Shown here: positions 13,301 through 28,300 of the stretch, one piece after another | Numbering within the stretch: the stretch's first letter is position 1 | Layout: each line of letters begins with the position of its first letter | The notes under the pieces: model-generated | The model's input: the letters and a program-made list of their open reading frames with translations, nothing else | Told to the model about the DNA's origin: nothing | Databases searched by the model: none | Translations under genes and position numbers: made by a program | Assembly (NCBI RefSeq): GCF_009730915.1 | Contig: NC_052489.1 | Coordinates: forward strand, 25,289,916 to 25,353,915 | Reading direction: 5' to 3' | DNA length: 64,000 nt | Origin: Dioscorea cayenensis subsp. rotundata | Lineage: Eukaryota; Streptophyta; Magnoliopsida; Dioscoreales; Dioscoreaceae

Positions 13301-13730
13301 GTTAATTACAATTGTTGCACAATTGTTGCAGATGATAAGAAAAAAATAAAATTAATGTAAAATTGAATTTATTTTTTAAAATTTTAAACAAATAAAAAAA
13401 TATAAAAAAACAATTTTTATATAACATAATTTGTTTTACATTTAGATAGAATTTTAAAAGCATGAAGAAAAAAAGATCTTAATCAACTTTAAATCTTAGT
13501 CATTAAAATTATATATGAGGCATATCAAATAATTAAATATATATATATATATATTTAAAATTAATAATAATGAGATATATTGGACTGGAGCCGTTCTGGC
13601 GGTAAAATAAATATCCACCACTGGGATCAAGTCCAATTGAAGCCAACGTTGAGTTGGGTCAGATGGACCGAACAACTCGGTCAGAAACGCGTGGGTTTCA
13701 CGCAGGATCTTTTCGTCCTTTTGTCTCTGC

Positions 13731-13746
13731 CCTATAAAATATAAAT
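13731..13746 (+). promoter_or_regulatory. TATA box region of the ARF gene
   Basis: CTATAAAATATAAATA lies about 280 bp upstream of the ARF start codon and is followed by a C/T-rich leader containing CTCTCCTCCGTC. The spacing suits a leader containing a 5' UTR intron: TTGTGGTTGCAG at 14001-14012, just before the start codon, looks like a 3' splice site. A candidate donor lies near 13850 but is weak. Confidence 0.6.
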
Positions 13747-13999
13747 ACAAACCCAACCCCTCTTCCAAGCATATCTCCAGCCGCGCATCCGCATTGAGAG
13801 CCGAGGTCTTCGAGATTCTCTCCTCCGTCTTGCGCTTCTTCTCCAAATCCCTAGTAATCCTTTTATCCCCTTCGATTCCCATCTCGATCTTCATCTCTTG
13901 TTTCTTAAATCGTTCTCTTTAGATTTTTGGTTGATTTTTTATTCAGATCGGAGTTTTTGAAATCGGATCTGAGATGTTATTGCTCGATCTGATCTTTGA

Positions 14000-17803
<3,804 letters not shown>

Positions 17804-18526
17804 AATTTCAAGGTGCTTTGGTGAATCTGGAAAACCGTATAGGATGGAGGTTATAGATACTTTTATAAGATCAAATGTGCTTGTGATTGTGCAAGTCTTT
17901 TATGTTTGGTTGGGTTATTTGAAATTTTAGGGATTGACTTGATTTGTTATCTCATGCCTGTTTTTTTGTTGAAAAAAACCGAATTCATTTTCGCATTTCA
18001 TTATTCTGTTGAAAACTGATCAATTTAAAATAGTCCATTAAAGAAGAATAGTTAGGAAGAATTCAGTTGGAGAAAATTTTCCTATTATGCCATGTGTAGA
18101 TCTGGATCTCTGAATATAACTATGATAATCATTCATTCTTTTATCAAATGATTATTATTTGTTATCCCAATACCAAATGTGTCCTGTACGTAATCCCCAA
18201 CTTAAAAAGTGCGTACCGTACATGAGAGCAAGTTTGTTTTAAGTATTTGATTTGGTTTTTGAAAGAAAAACTTTAATGATTAACTAAATTTTGATTAGAT
18301 TAATACTTCTGTTTCATGTTGCATTTGGAAAAAGACTATTTTTAAATTATTTGTCATTTTTAAAAGTTTTATGAGTACTAATTATTATTATTTTTCTAAT
18401 TATCTTTATTTCTGTTTAACAAGGTATATACATTAATAAAAATAAATAATTCTAACAAGGAGTAAATAGGGTAAAAATATCTTATCATAAAATATTTTTT
18501 AAATTTTAAGAGTTTTGATAACAATC

Positions 18527-18566
<40 letters not shown>

Positions 18567-19081
18567 TAGTTTATTCGTGACAATTAATTAAAATTAAAAT
18601 TAAAAATTTGAATTATATTTGATGGATATTTTGTTAGTATTAATGAATAAATATTTTTATTTAAAATTTTAAGCTTTAAATAATAAAAATTATTTACTGA
18701 GCTAGCCACGATGTTTCGTTGGACGTGGTGAGAAATATCAGGTTATTCATGGTGCCCATTGAGGGAGTTATCCTTGTGTTTACTGCATTCAGATCGTGAC
18801 TACTACTAAACCCATAATTATTTACATACACCCACATTTGAGTTTTTACATTATTTTATGAATTCACTGGTCAACAATCAAGATGGCAATATTTGTGAAG
18901 GTATTTTTTAAAAAAAAAAAAGAAAAAAGAAATATCTTCTTTATGGTGTCTCATTTGGTGTGTGTACCACTGTACGTAACAAAGGATGTTGATGCAAAAC
19001 GTTCACTTCACAAGTTCTTAGCTAACTGAGAAAATCAGTATTAACCAACCACTCAGGACTCAAAGAGGGCTTTTGGCGGGT
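17804..19081. other. ARF 3' region and left flank of the retrotransposon
   Basis: The first part is the probable ARF 3' UTR. An (AT)n(CA)n microsatellite lies at about 18531-18566. The sequence from 18.9 kb up to the retrotransposon junction at 19082 shows no LTR end, no target duplication and no coding. Confidence 0.5.
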
Positions 19082-19969
19082 ATTTCTTCATGGCCTTTCG
19101 AGATATGGGGAACAGATGTGATTGGTCCTATCGAGCCTCCATCATCATCATCAGGGCATCGATTCATATTGGCTGCAACAGACTATTTCTCCAGATGGGC
19201 AGAGGCTATTCCTTTAAGAGAAGTAAAGACTGAAAACATCATAAAATTCTTCAGAGAAAATATCCTATACAGATTTGGAACTCCAAGAAGAATTATCTCA
19301 GATAATGGCCCCGCTTTCAAAAGCTTTAAAATTGGGAGATTTGCACAACATCACAAAATAGACTGGAGGTATACCTCCATCTATAATGCGAGAGCAAATG
19401 GGTTGGCAGAAGCATTTAACAAAACTCTCTCAAAATTGCTAAAGAAGGCTGTGTCTAAAAATAAAAAGGATTGGCATGAAAGACTTCCTGGGATGCTATG
19501 GGCCTATCGTACCACATATAGGACCCCAACACAGTGCACACCATACTCTTTATTATTTGGAACTGAAGCAGTCCTACCCCTGAAAATTCAAATACCCTCA
19601 TTAAGGATGGCGTTGCAGAATGAAATATCAAATGAAGATAATGTTCGACTTCGCCTAGACGAGTTAGACTCTCTTGATGAAAAAAGGATAGAAGTACAGC
19701 AAAATCTTGAAGTTTACAAAGCAAAAATGTCTCAAGCATATAATAAGCTGGCCAGATTCCGTACATTTACAAAGGGAGAAATGGTTCTTGTCCTCAGAAG
19801 ACCTATCATCACCAACAAGCGGGCTGGGGGCAAATTTAAAGCAAATTGGGAAGGTCCATATGTCGTGGAGATTGTCTACGAAGGAGGCGCATACCAACTC
19901 ATTGATGACAAAGGAGAAAGACCCATGCCACCTATTAATGGTCGTTTTCTAAAGAAATACTATGTATAA
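19073..19969 (+). pseudogene. Integrase, core and C-terminal part, 5'-truncated (retrotransposon)
   Basis: An uninterrupted frame of 298 codons whose first residues (before ISSWPFE) come from flanking DNA. It holds the DDE integrase core: GTDVIGP with the first Asp, SDNGPAF with the second, and LAEAFNKT with the Glu. It continues through KNKKDWHERLPGMLWAYRTT, the TPYSLLFGTEAVLP motif and a C-terminal domain ending GRFLKKYYV. The N-terminal HHCC zinc finger is missing here but present in the other copy at 32.7 kb. The frame has no stop or shift, unlike the gag-pol region of the same element. It cannot be expressed as a complete enzyme from this position. Confidence 0.9.
19082..19453 (+). repeat. 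Left copy of the 372-bp terminal overlap
   Basis: This segment is repeated at 32929-33300 without gaps. The one difference I see is AGAGAA here against AAAGAA there (Arg versus Lys codon). Identity stops sharply at both ends: upstream the left copy reads GGCGGGT and the right copy CATCCCACA; downstream the left copy reads TCTAAAAAT and the right copy CAGTGTACT. Confidence 0.95.
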
Positions 19970-20190
19970 TTTAGAATGCTTGTCTATGACGGAACGTCTG
20001 GTCCCTTAACACCAAAAAGGAGACCCGGTCATGTACGATTATGCGTACTTCCTGAGGCAAACATTAACTTTTATGTACTTTTGTCTATAATGAAATGACA
20101 TGTTTCATTTTCATGAATCAAAAACATGTTCGGCCATGACATATAAAGTTCCTACTTCTCTCACTCAATCTCACCAAAATTTCTTCATGA

Positions 20191-20207
20191 GAGAAGTATG
20201 AAGGGGG
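20191..20207 (+). other. Polypurine tract of the retrotransposon
   Basis: GAGAAGTATGAAGGGGGCA lies about 220 bp after the integrase stop codon and just before TGTTTATAC, which fits an LTR start. Polypurine tracts prime plus-strand synthesis in LTR elements and sit directly upstream of the 3' LTR. Its place here marks the end of the internal region. Confidence 0.65.
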
Positions 20208-20290
20208 CATTTGTTTATACAAAAAAATATATAATATAATAATAAAATATAATAATAAATAAATTAAATGTATTTCCTAATTTACACAAA

Positions 20291-20936
20291 ATATTCAAAA
20301 TATTCAAATCTCAAGAGCAGCCGAGAGCACAGATCTCAAGGCTGTCTAACATAGACAAATCTCAGGACCAGTCGAGAGCACCGATCTCAAGACGGTCTAA
20401 AACACTCAAATCTCAGGATCAGCCGAGAGCACCGATCTCGAAGCGATCCAAAATATTCAAATACACAAATCTTAGGACCAGTCGAGAGCACCGATCTCAA
20501 GACGGTCTAAAATACTCAAATCTCAGAATCAGCCGAGAGCACCGATCTCGAGGCGATCCAAAATATCCAAAATATTCAAATACACAAATCTTAGGACCAG
20601 TCGAGAGCACCGATCTCAAGACGGTCTAAAATACTCAAATCTCAAGATCAGCCGAGAGCACCGATCTCGAGGCGATCCAAAATATTTAAATACACAAATC
20701 TGAGGACCAGTCGAGAGCACCGATCTCAAAACGGTCTAAAATACTCAAATCTCAAGATCAACCGAGAGCACCGATCTCGAGGCTGTCCAAAATATCCAAA
20801 ATACACAAAATCTCAAGACCAGCCAAAGCACTGATCTCGAGGCGGTCTAAAATACCAACCGAGAACACGTGGTGATTCAAAATATTCAAATCTCAAGATC
20901 ATCTGAAACATGGATTTTGAGACGATCTCAATCCCA
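20291..20936 (+). repeat. Tandem array in the LTR (units of about 50-65 bp, paired into about 120 bp)
   Basis: The core GAGAGCACCGATCTC recurs about ten times. Alternate units carry CAAGACGGTCTAAAATACTC and CGAGGCGATCCAAAATATTC, so a higher-order unit of two is amplified. The first and last copies are more degenerate. The position right after the LTR start would place it in U3, where tandem repeats often act in promoter strength; that role is inference. Confidence 0.85.
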
Positions 20937-20959
20937 AAGACCAGCCATAAATACAAATC

Positions 20960-20980
20960 TGAAGCAAATATATATATAAA

Positions 20981-21021
<41 letters not shown>

Positions 21022-21420
21022 TAATAAAAAAAAATTAAAAAAATTTTTTTTTTAACATTAGAAAAATAATAAAATAAAATAATAATAATAATAAATAAAT
21101 AAATAAATAATACAATTAGATAAAAAAATATATATAATAAAAAAAAATCAATCAAATAAAAAATAATATAAATATATATATATATATAAATAAAATAAAA
21201 TAATTAAATCAGATAATGATTATAATATATATATATATAACAAAATAATAAATAAATAAATAATGATAACAATATAATAAATAAATAAATAATGGCGCAT
21301 AATCATATATGATAAAGATAATAATATATATATATATATATTAATTATTATAATTAAATTATCGGATAAACAAAAAATAAATAAATAAATAAATATTAAA
21401 TTAATACTAATAGATATCAG

Positions 21421-21473
<53 letters not shown>

Positions 21474-21710
21474 AAAATCAAAAGCAAATCAAACTCAAAT
21501 CAAAAATCAAATAAATATAATAAAAAATTTATAGATATGTATAATATAAAAAGATATACATGTATATATATAATAATAATATAAGAATAAAATAATAAAA
21601 TAATAATAAAACAATAAAATTAAATAAATTAAATTAAATATATATATCATAAAATATAATAATATATATAATATAAAAAAAATTATTAATTAAAAAAAAA
21701 AAATTAAAAA
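20960..21710. repeat. AT-only microsatellite tract
   Basis: Consecutive (AAT)n, (AATA)n and (AT)n runs, including an (AT)n of about 46 bp at 21425-21471. It is nearly free of G and C. It lies inside the long LTR between the tandem array and the TATA-like site. Confidence 0.85.
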
Positions 21711-21816
21711 TAGTGGATGTATGGATGCTTCTCGTGGGACGCCACGATCAATGGAACCAACCCACGAACATTGTAACCATCTCCACGATCAACATAACCG
21801 TGGAGACGTGAAAGGC

Positions 21817-21826
21817 TTTAAAAAGG
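21817..21826 (+). promoter_or_regulatory. TATA-like site of the LTR
   Basis: TTTAAAAAGG follows a G/C-richer stretch (CACGATCAA repeats, CCGTGGAGACG) and precedes a purine-rich leader of several hundred bases. This is the pattern of a plant LTR U3/R boundary. No transcript evidence is available. Confidence 0.4.
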
Positions 21827-22851
21827 GGAAAAAATAGAGGGAGAGGACAGAACCAGAGAAGAGGAAACGACGAGAAGACTGAAGAAAAAGAAAGCGAAAG
21901 AAGAACAGAAGAACAAGAAGGAAGGACGAAGTAAGACGAACGAAGGAAAAGCGAAAGAAGAACAGAGGAGAATTTGAAGAAGACAAGAGGAGTAGAAGAA
22001 GGTTTGGCTCTCCTCGTAAACTTATAAATATCTATATATATATATATAAAAAGTAATAAATAAAAAGCTGCTCGCCGACGTTGCTACCGCCGTTGCCTCT
22101 CAACGTAGTTCTCGCTCCTGCTTGTCAACGATACTACCATCGTTGTTGTTATTGTTGCCGTGTTTGCCATTATTGTTCCTCGCCACTTGTTTGTTGTTCG
22201 TGATGAGGTATCCACGAAGACCGAGAAGCTTGAGAAACTGGAAGAGGCTGTGAAGATGGAGGAGTTAAAGGATGAAGAGACTGGAAAGATAAAGGAATCA
22301 AAGCATAAAGAAGTGGGGAAGGGGATACGAGTGAAAGAAGGAGGGAGGAGAGGAAGCTGAACCCAAAGAAAGTAGAACGGACGGACCAAAGATGGGGAAC
22401 CCCGGAGGAAGCCAAACCTAGAGAAGGACCGGCCTAAGAAGAACAAAAGACGACGAGGATGGAGCCAAAGAAGAAGAAAACGGGGAACCAGTAAAGGGAT
22501 GACTAAAGAAAAAAAAAAGAGGAAGACTCTCGGTTTTGATCGCTACCAATGTATACATATATAAATACATAATAAGAAAAGAAGGAGAAGAGGTCGATGC
22601 TGTCCCACCGAACCCGAGAGGAAGGAGATCGGAAGAAAGAAGAAGAAGATAAAGGAGGGAAGAGGCCGAGCCCAAAAAGGAGAACGGACAAAGGAACGGC
22701 ATAGAACAGAAGAAGAAGAAAAGCAAAAGAAAGAAAAAAAAATTTAGGAAAAGAAGGAACTGGCCGGAGGAGCGAGCAAAAAGAAAAAAATTCTCCGGAG
22801 AAGAAAAAAAGGAGGAGGACTTTGACCTTGCCGTCGACGATCATCGACCCA

Positions 22852-23187
22852 ATGGAGTCCAGTGAATATGATGCCGCACCCTCCAGATTGCATCCTGGAC
22901 TTTTTTCCGTCATTGTGGATCCTGACGAAGATGATAAGATGATAGCGAAGGAGAAGGAAAAGGAGAAGAAAAAAGAGATCAAGAGAAGGATGGATCTGGA
23001 GGTAATCGGCCGCCATGTTATGCTCTTTGACGATGACACGACCTTCGCCTTCATGAACTCCCGTGAAGCTCTCATTCCCTGGATCCATGATTCATCCCCC
23101 TTCATCAATCGCTACGATGTTCGCCACCTCCTTGATCAAATCCTTTCCAGGAAGCTCCATGCTCACTCAATCCCTGGAGATTGTTGA
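22852..23187 (+). pseudogene. SWAP (SFSWAP)-like N-terminal domain fragment inside the LTR
   Basis: The open frame reads MESSEYDAAPSRLHPGLF, then a lysine/glutamate-rich linker, then MDLEVIGRHVMLFDDD (from 22989), then MNSREALIPWIHDSS and INRYDVRHLLDQI. The order LEV-GRH--LFDDD ... AL-PW ... I-RYDVRHLL is, as I know it, the conserved N-terminal DRY_EERY domain of plant suppressor-of-white-apricot splicing regulators. SURP domains and an RS tail are not seen. The frame stops at 23187; another frame continues as QEKAQTIFKQMLAGIKFYG without clear homology. It could be a host fragment captured by the retrotransposon, or an element-specific ORF with chance similarity. There is no intron in the captured part. 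Confidence 0.45.
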
Positions 23188-24938
23188 GCAAGAGAAAGCG
23201 CAGACCATATTCAAGCAAATGTTGGCCGGCATCAAATTTTATGGCGTCCAGGTAAAAGAACTACAGACTGGCTATACCAAAATAGATCAAGGAAATCGTA
23301 TCTGAGAAATGCAAGGAGCTGGTGGAGCTAAAAAAACTTTTCGTCACCCTTCTCAAGTCCTCCAAGGGGCAACTAGTTAGATCTGCACCTCAAGAAATAC
23401 AAGCTGAAGCTAAATATATGGACAAAGATAAAGAATCTCATGGCAGGAATTAATAACGAATTTAATGAAGAACATATATGATGAGGATGATGATTACAGT
23501 GATGATGAAGAGTTGCAGTCACCATTGATGACAAACTTAACTGCTTCAGATTTTCGAGAGGATGCGGATTCGGCGTTCCTCTTCCTCTTGACAATTTCCG
23601 TCTTTGGATACGGTTCGATAGTCTAAACATGCATTAAATCTGCCAAATCTCTTATAATCCATGGCATTGCGATCACACTCGCTAACTTTGGTTCTCATTG
23701 TGCGCCATTTCTTAAGTTTTAATGGACTTCTTGATCGAAACCTCGAGTTGAGATTCATGGTGCTTCCGTCCTGATTCAGCTATTGATATTGTCTAAGAAC
23801 TAAGAGAGAATAATGGAGAAACTGTACATGCAAGCCTTTAAAAAAAAAAAAAACAAGTGTCATGATTCTTGATGAGGAGCTCTCGAAGCATCATATCTAT
23901 AATAGCAACATGATTTGATGAAAGTGATTCAGGTGTATAACCTGATATATATTACTTCTCTTAAACCTGCAAAGATTCATTGGGATGTAACCATTGCATT
24001 TCTTTTGCTATTTGTTGCTATATTAGTCAAGCAGTTGAAAGAAAAACAATACTTAAAATTATGAAAGAAAGCAGTACTGATTGTACTTATTTGTTATTCC
24101 ACCCCATCTTCCATTCAACTGTATTTTAAAACAAAAGTTAACCAAGCATCAAAAGATTATATTATATTCTTCACTGCAAAACATAGACATTCCATTGAAG
24201 TATCATCTACATGTACTGATATATTAAAAGACCAGTTTACGTGGGTATTTACAAGGCATGAATCTCATTAATGGCTGGCAGTGAATACACAATTTCAAGG
24301 GATCCACATCATGCTAAAAAAATGAGATTTGATATAAAAAAAAGGCTTGCATGCATACACGTGCATATATATAAATAAAAAAAATTGGAAAAAAATGAAG
24401 AAGCATGGGCCCACCATGAAGAAATATATATATGGAAATAGTTTATATATATATATATATATATAAATGCATGCAAGCATGTAAATCCCCACCAAACCTT
24501 TGAAAGCCTATTAAGCAAAGAGTAAGAAAAGGAAGATGGATTTATGCACCGAGTAGTGATATGAGAATTTGACACTTGGCTGCTTCTCACTAGTTGGAAC
24601 ATGCTTCTCACTAGTAGTGATATGAGAATATGAGAATCACAAGATACAACTAAAGTTTGAAGATTATCAATTTCAAAATATATGAGATTGAAGTAAAGGG
24701 TTACATTACACTAAAAAACTTCAAAAGGTCTTTTGGCCGTCTTTGATGAGTCCAAAAGCTTGGAGGGTTGCAAGAGATGATAAGGAGGTTTGATATTAAT
24801 TAATGGAGACGGTGTTGTCTATTAGGTGGCTTTGCGCAATGATGATAAAACTAAGTTTAAGACAGTAATGAGGTATATATTTCACGGCAGCAACGCGGCG
24901 TGCAATCAATTCGATGACAAGGCACAGGCAGCAATATA

Positions 24939-24977
<39 letters not shown>

Positions 24978-25249
24978 CACACATAAGTGATGTAATAATA
25001 TATATATAACAGATAAATAATAAAATTTAAAATCTGTAAATTTTCTTGCCTTTACTTATACTTGAGCCCTTAATCGGAGGTTCCTAAGACTTCAGTCTAG
25101 GGTAATTAATAATGGAGGCTTGCCTCTATTAGGAATGGAAGAACCTACAAAGATAAAAATAAATAAAATAAAATAATATTTGTGATTCGATATATCGCCT
25201 GGTGTCTCCTCACCGATACGACGCTAGGGCGGGTATTTTCGATCCCACA
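23188..25249. other. Remainder of LTR, non-coding
   Basis: Short broken frames only, for example KEIVSEKCKELVELKKLF from about 23288, which may extend the captured segment at 22.85 kb. There are AT microsatellites at 24446-24464 and 24937-24974 and no conserved domain. The last 200 bases contain GATACGACGCTAGGGCGG and then the LTR end. Confidence 0.45.
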
Positions 25250-25254
25250 AATTC

Positions 25255-25273
25255 TGGCATGCCCGGTGGGGAC
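25255..25273 (+). other. Primer-binding site of the retrotransposon
   Basis: TGGCATGCCCGGTGGGGAC begins with TGG (complement of a tRNA 3' CCA) five bases after the presumed LTR end CA. This wording is typical of the segment after the 5' LTR in Tat-type plant elements. I did not match it to a particular tRNA. Confidence 0.65.
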
Positions 25274-25380
25274 TCTTTTAATTCCTCCTCCCATCTTTGA
25301 GGCTCAAGTACAAGTAAAGGCATTACTTCTTATAATTCATATACAAGAAAGTTAATATTGATATTTTTATTGCAGGTGAA

Positions 25381-28300
25381 ATGGCATTCAAGAATTCAAT
25401 GGTATCCGGAAGCCCGAAGCTCACTATTTTCCTGGGAGAAGGATCGGAAGTTCAACTACCTAACTGTGTTTTCAACACTGGAGCTGCTGGAGCTGAGATG
25501 AGGTTTGGCACAATCTCTGAATCTGTACAATTCGTGAAGAGAACATCATGTCCTGAGGAAAACCTGACGGTCCCACGTTTGCCATCTAGGGGTCGACGCC
25601 CAAATGTCATTGTTCCTGCATTTGAGAAGAATATTACTGATGAGAAACCAAGAACATCTGTCTTTCAGAGGTTAACATGTCCAAAAGAGATAGTTTCTGC
25701 ATATGATGAAGATGATGAACCCACTTTCACTGTTACTGCCAAAGGGAAAGAAAGTGGAATTTTTCGATCTAAAGAAGCCAAGCCAAGGAAAAATGTTTTC
25801 AAGACTAACTCCCAAGAAGATGAAAATCCCAAATCACAAATTAAATTTTGTGTCATTCCAAAATCAAAAGGATAATCGAATGGGTTCCTTCAAAAACTCA
25901 TTCGGACCACTTAATATGGTTAAGAAGAACGCAACTCATCGCAGAGTCAGCTACCGTACCATATGACAAGAAAGGTGGTAGACCACCAAAAATCTCATAA
26001 GACTTCCTTTGGCAAAAAAATCTTTATAAGATATATGCAAGATCGAAGGAATTGCAATCCAACAAAATGAAGCCAAGGGAATTTTTATCGGAAGAAGAAG
26101 CGCTTAGTGTCAAGGCACGTAAAACTGCTTTTTTTGATCGAATTGCTTTGCCAAATGATCAAGTTTCACAACTCCAGCTTCACGTGGTCAAGCTTCGGGT
26201 TTCTCACCAAAGTTTGACCGAAAGAAAAAGGAGTGAAGATGAATATATGTCTGATAGTGATATTGAAATACACATCGTCCGAATGATTACCGAAGCTCGA
26301 GGAGATCCAACAATGAACAGAACAACCCCGGACCACCACAAGATCACGAGACGGGCACCCGATTCTCAAAGTATGGTTAGAGAGGAAGGTTCAAGTCATA
26401 TTCCACATGATACACCAAAAAGATTACAAGGGGCGAGATCCCTCCAAATGAAGATGATGAAGATGAACCGCTTTTTGGTTTAGACCAGACAACATTATGA
26501 AGAAATTCCAAGAAATGGAAAAATAAGGAAGCGTAATACAAGAAGATGAATGAAAATATGATGGTGTTAATGGATACAGGTGTTCCGGATGCAAAAAGCG
26601 GATGGCATCCTTAATGGAAAAATGGGCCCGACATGTACAGAGGCCAAATAATTCAATCCTTCAACTAAAAGAGACTGCCTCAGCAGGGGCTGGGGAATAA
26701 CAAGTATCCCAATCCAAGAACATTTAGTTGTAATGACTCGGGAGGAGATACAACAGATGGTGGCTACTGAACTCAAACATGCCAAAAATAGCGAGATAAG
26801 AGTTGATAGTGACAAACCTTATCCCGGCTATCATGATTTAGTACCCTATCCCAAAGGATACAATGTGCCTAAATTCAAACAATTCAATGGGATTGGTAAT
26901 CCTGATCAACACTTGGCCCACTTTGTGACAGCATGTGGTGACACAAGTGCAAAACCCTCACTTCTCCTCGACAATTTTTCTCGCCGCCTCACAGAGTTGC
27001 ATTTGAGTGGTATGCAAGTTTGCAACCCCGACTCAATTCAAAAATTGGCAACAAATTTGAAAGATGCGTTTCGAGTACGGTTTGGAGGTGTCGTGATAAG
27101 ATTACAATAGCTGATCTTGCAGCCACTCGCCAAAACAAAGATGAGAAAGTAGTTGACTACATTATGAGATGGAGAAACCTGAGTATTAAATGTGAACAAC
27201 CTTTGGACCAACCTCAAGCAGTTGGATTGTTACTCGGAACATTGATAGTCGGATGACACCTTTCTTAAGTACATCTGGCATCACAACATTTCAAGAGTTA
27301 ATCTCACAAGCCAAGAAATTGGAAAGGACTAGCCCAAGGGTGTTGTCTAATTTCCAAACTTCCGTAAAATGATAAACCTAAAAAAAGCGTAAGGTGTCAA
27401 GTATATTGCTACAACCTTCAATGTTGATAAAGGAAATAGCACTATAGAATCATATAAACCAGAACAAGCTAAGCCACTCAGCTTAGGTGCTCCCCGAATC
27501 GAACCAAGACCCATTCCTTCTTTGAAAGATAGAATGAACAAAAAGTACTCTTTCTGAAGAGATAAAGTGCTAAAAATTTTTAAAGATGCCGTAAATGGAG
27601 GTCTACAACTGCCTGAGTGCAAAAGACCAGAAGAACAGAGCAAGAAAGATCATCCTAATTATTGTCCATACCACAGAGTGTTAGGGCATACAATTGAAGA
27701 CTGCTATGTTTTTAAAGATTGGCTTGAACGTCAATATCAAGAAGGGAAGATTACACTCTCCAAAAGTGTTCTCTTGGAATGACCCTCATCGAACATATCC
27801 GATATGTGACTACCCTAGACTATGAGGGATTATCCCAAGAAGAAATCACAGTGGTGGGTAATAAAATAATGCTCCCGTCTCAGTATTTGATGGTAAACCT
27901 CCTTCGCTCCCTAAGAGTTGTGGGAGATATTCATATCCAAAAAAAGTCAAGAAAAATGTCAAGAAGTTGGCCGAAGCCTCAGGATCAAGTGGAGAAATGT
28001 TGAGAAACCTCCCGAGGGACTTCCAAAGAAAGCAAAACCAAGAAGAAAAATAAGAAGAAAAAGCAAAAAAACACGAGCACTCAAAAACACAAGAAATCCA
28101 TCATAGAACAATATATTGAATCACTTGAAGAATATGAACGTAAGGAAAGGGTGTTGATCACTCTTAAAGAGTATTTCCCGAGGAAGTGAAAGAGCTACTT
28201 GAGGAATTAGATGAAGAAAAATGATGAAACGATGCAAGTGGAAACTTGCGTGGCTATTTCCGGAGGTGAATACCCCATATATAACCAAAATGATGATGAA

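Larger units (their letters stand above)
20212..25249 (+). repeat. Single long LTR (about 5.0 kb) of the Tat element
   Basis: The left limit is TGTTTATAC right after the polypurine tract. The right limit is GATCCCACA, five bases before a TGGCATGCC primer-binding site. Between them lie a tandem-repeat array (20.29-20.94 kb), about 750 bp of extreme AT-rich microsatellite, a TATA-like TTTAAAAAGG at 21817, a purine-rich leader, a SWAP-like ORF (22852-23187) and more non-coding sequence. No second copy exists in the window, so the limits are inferred from the tract, the site and the TG...CA ends. LTRs of this size are known in Ogre elements. Alternatively two shorter LTRs with unrelated DNA between them have been joined; I saw no internal direct repeat supporting that. 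Confidence 0.6.

Noticed and set aside
13496..13894. 132-codon minus-strand frame over the ARF promoter and leader
   Set aside because: No homology recognised; overlaps the TATA box and 5' UTR of the ARF gene on the other strand.
18300..18470. Possible second Stowaway MITE (TACTTCTGTTTCATGTTG ... AAGGAGTA)
   Set aside because: Only a few terminal bases match when inverted; not enough to support an element.
20291..20936. CRISPR-like regular repeats
   Set aside because: The spacers are themselves repeated, there are no cas genes, and the context is a plant LTR; it is an ordinary tandem array.
22084..23108. Several long minus-strand open frames rich in Ser, Phe and Leu
   Set aside because: They are the complement of a GA-rich stretch of the LTR; purine-rich DNA lacks stop codons on its opposite strand. 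No domain, and the + strand carries the SWAP-like frame.
23546..23758. Minus-strand 70-codon frame with basic, Arg/Ser-rich start
   Set aside because: It looked like a possible second captured gene fragment in the LTR, but I recognise no family and no exon structure.
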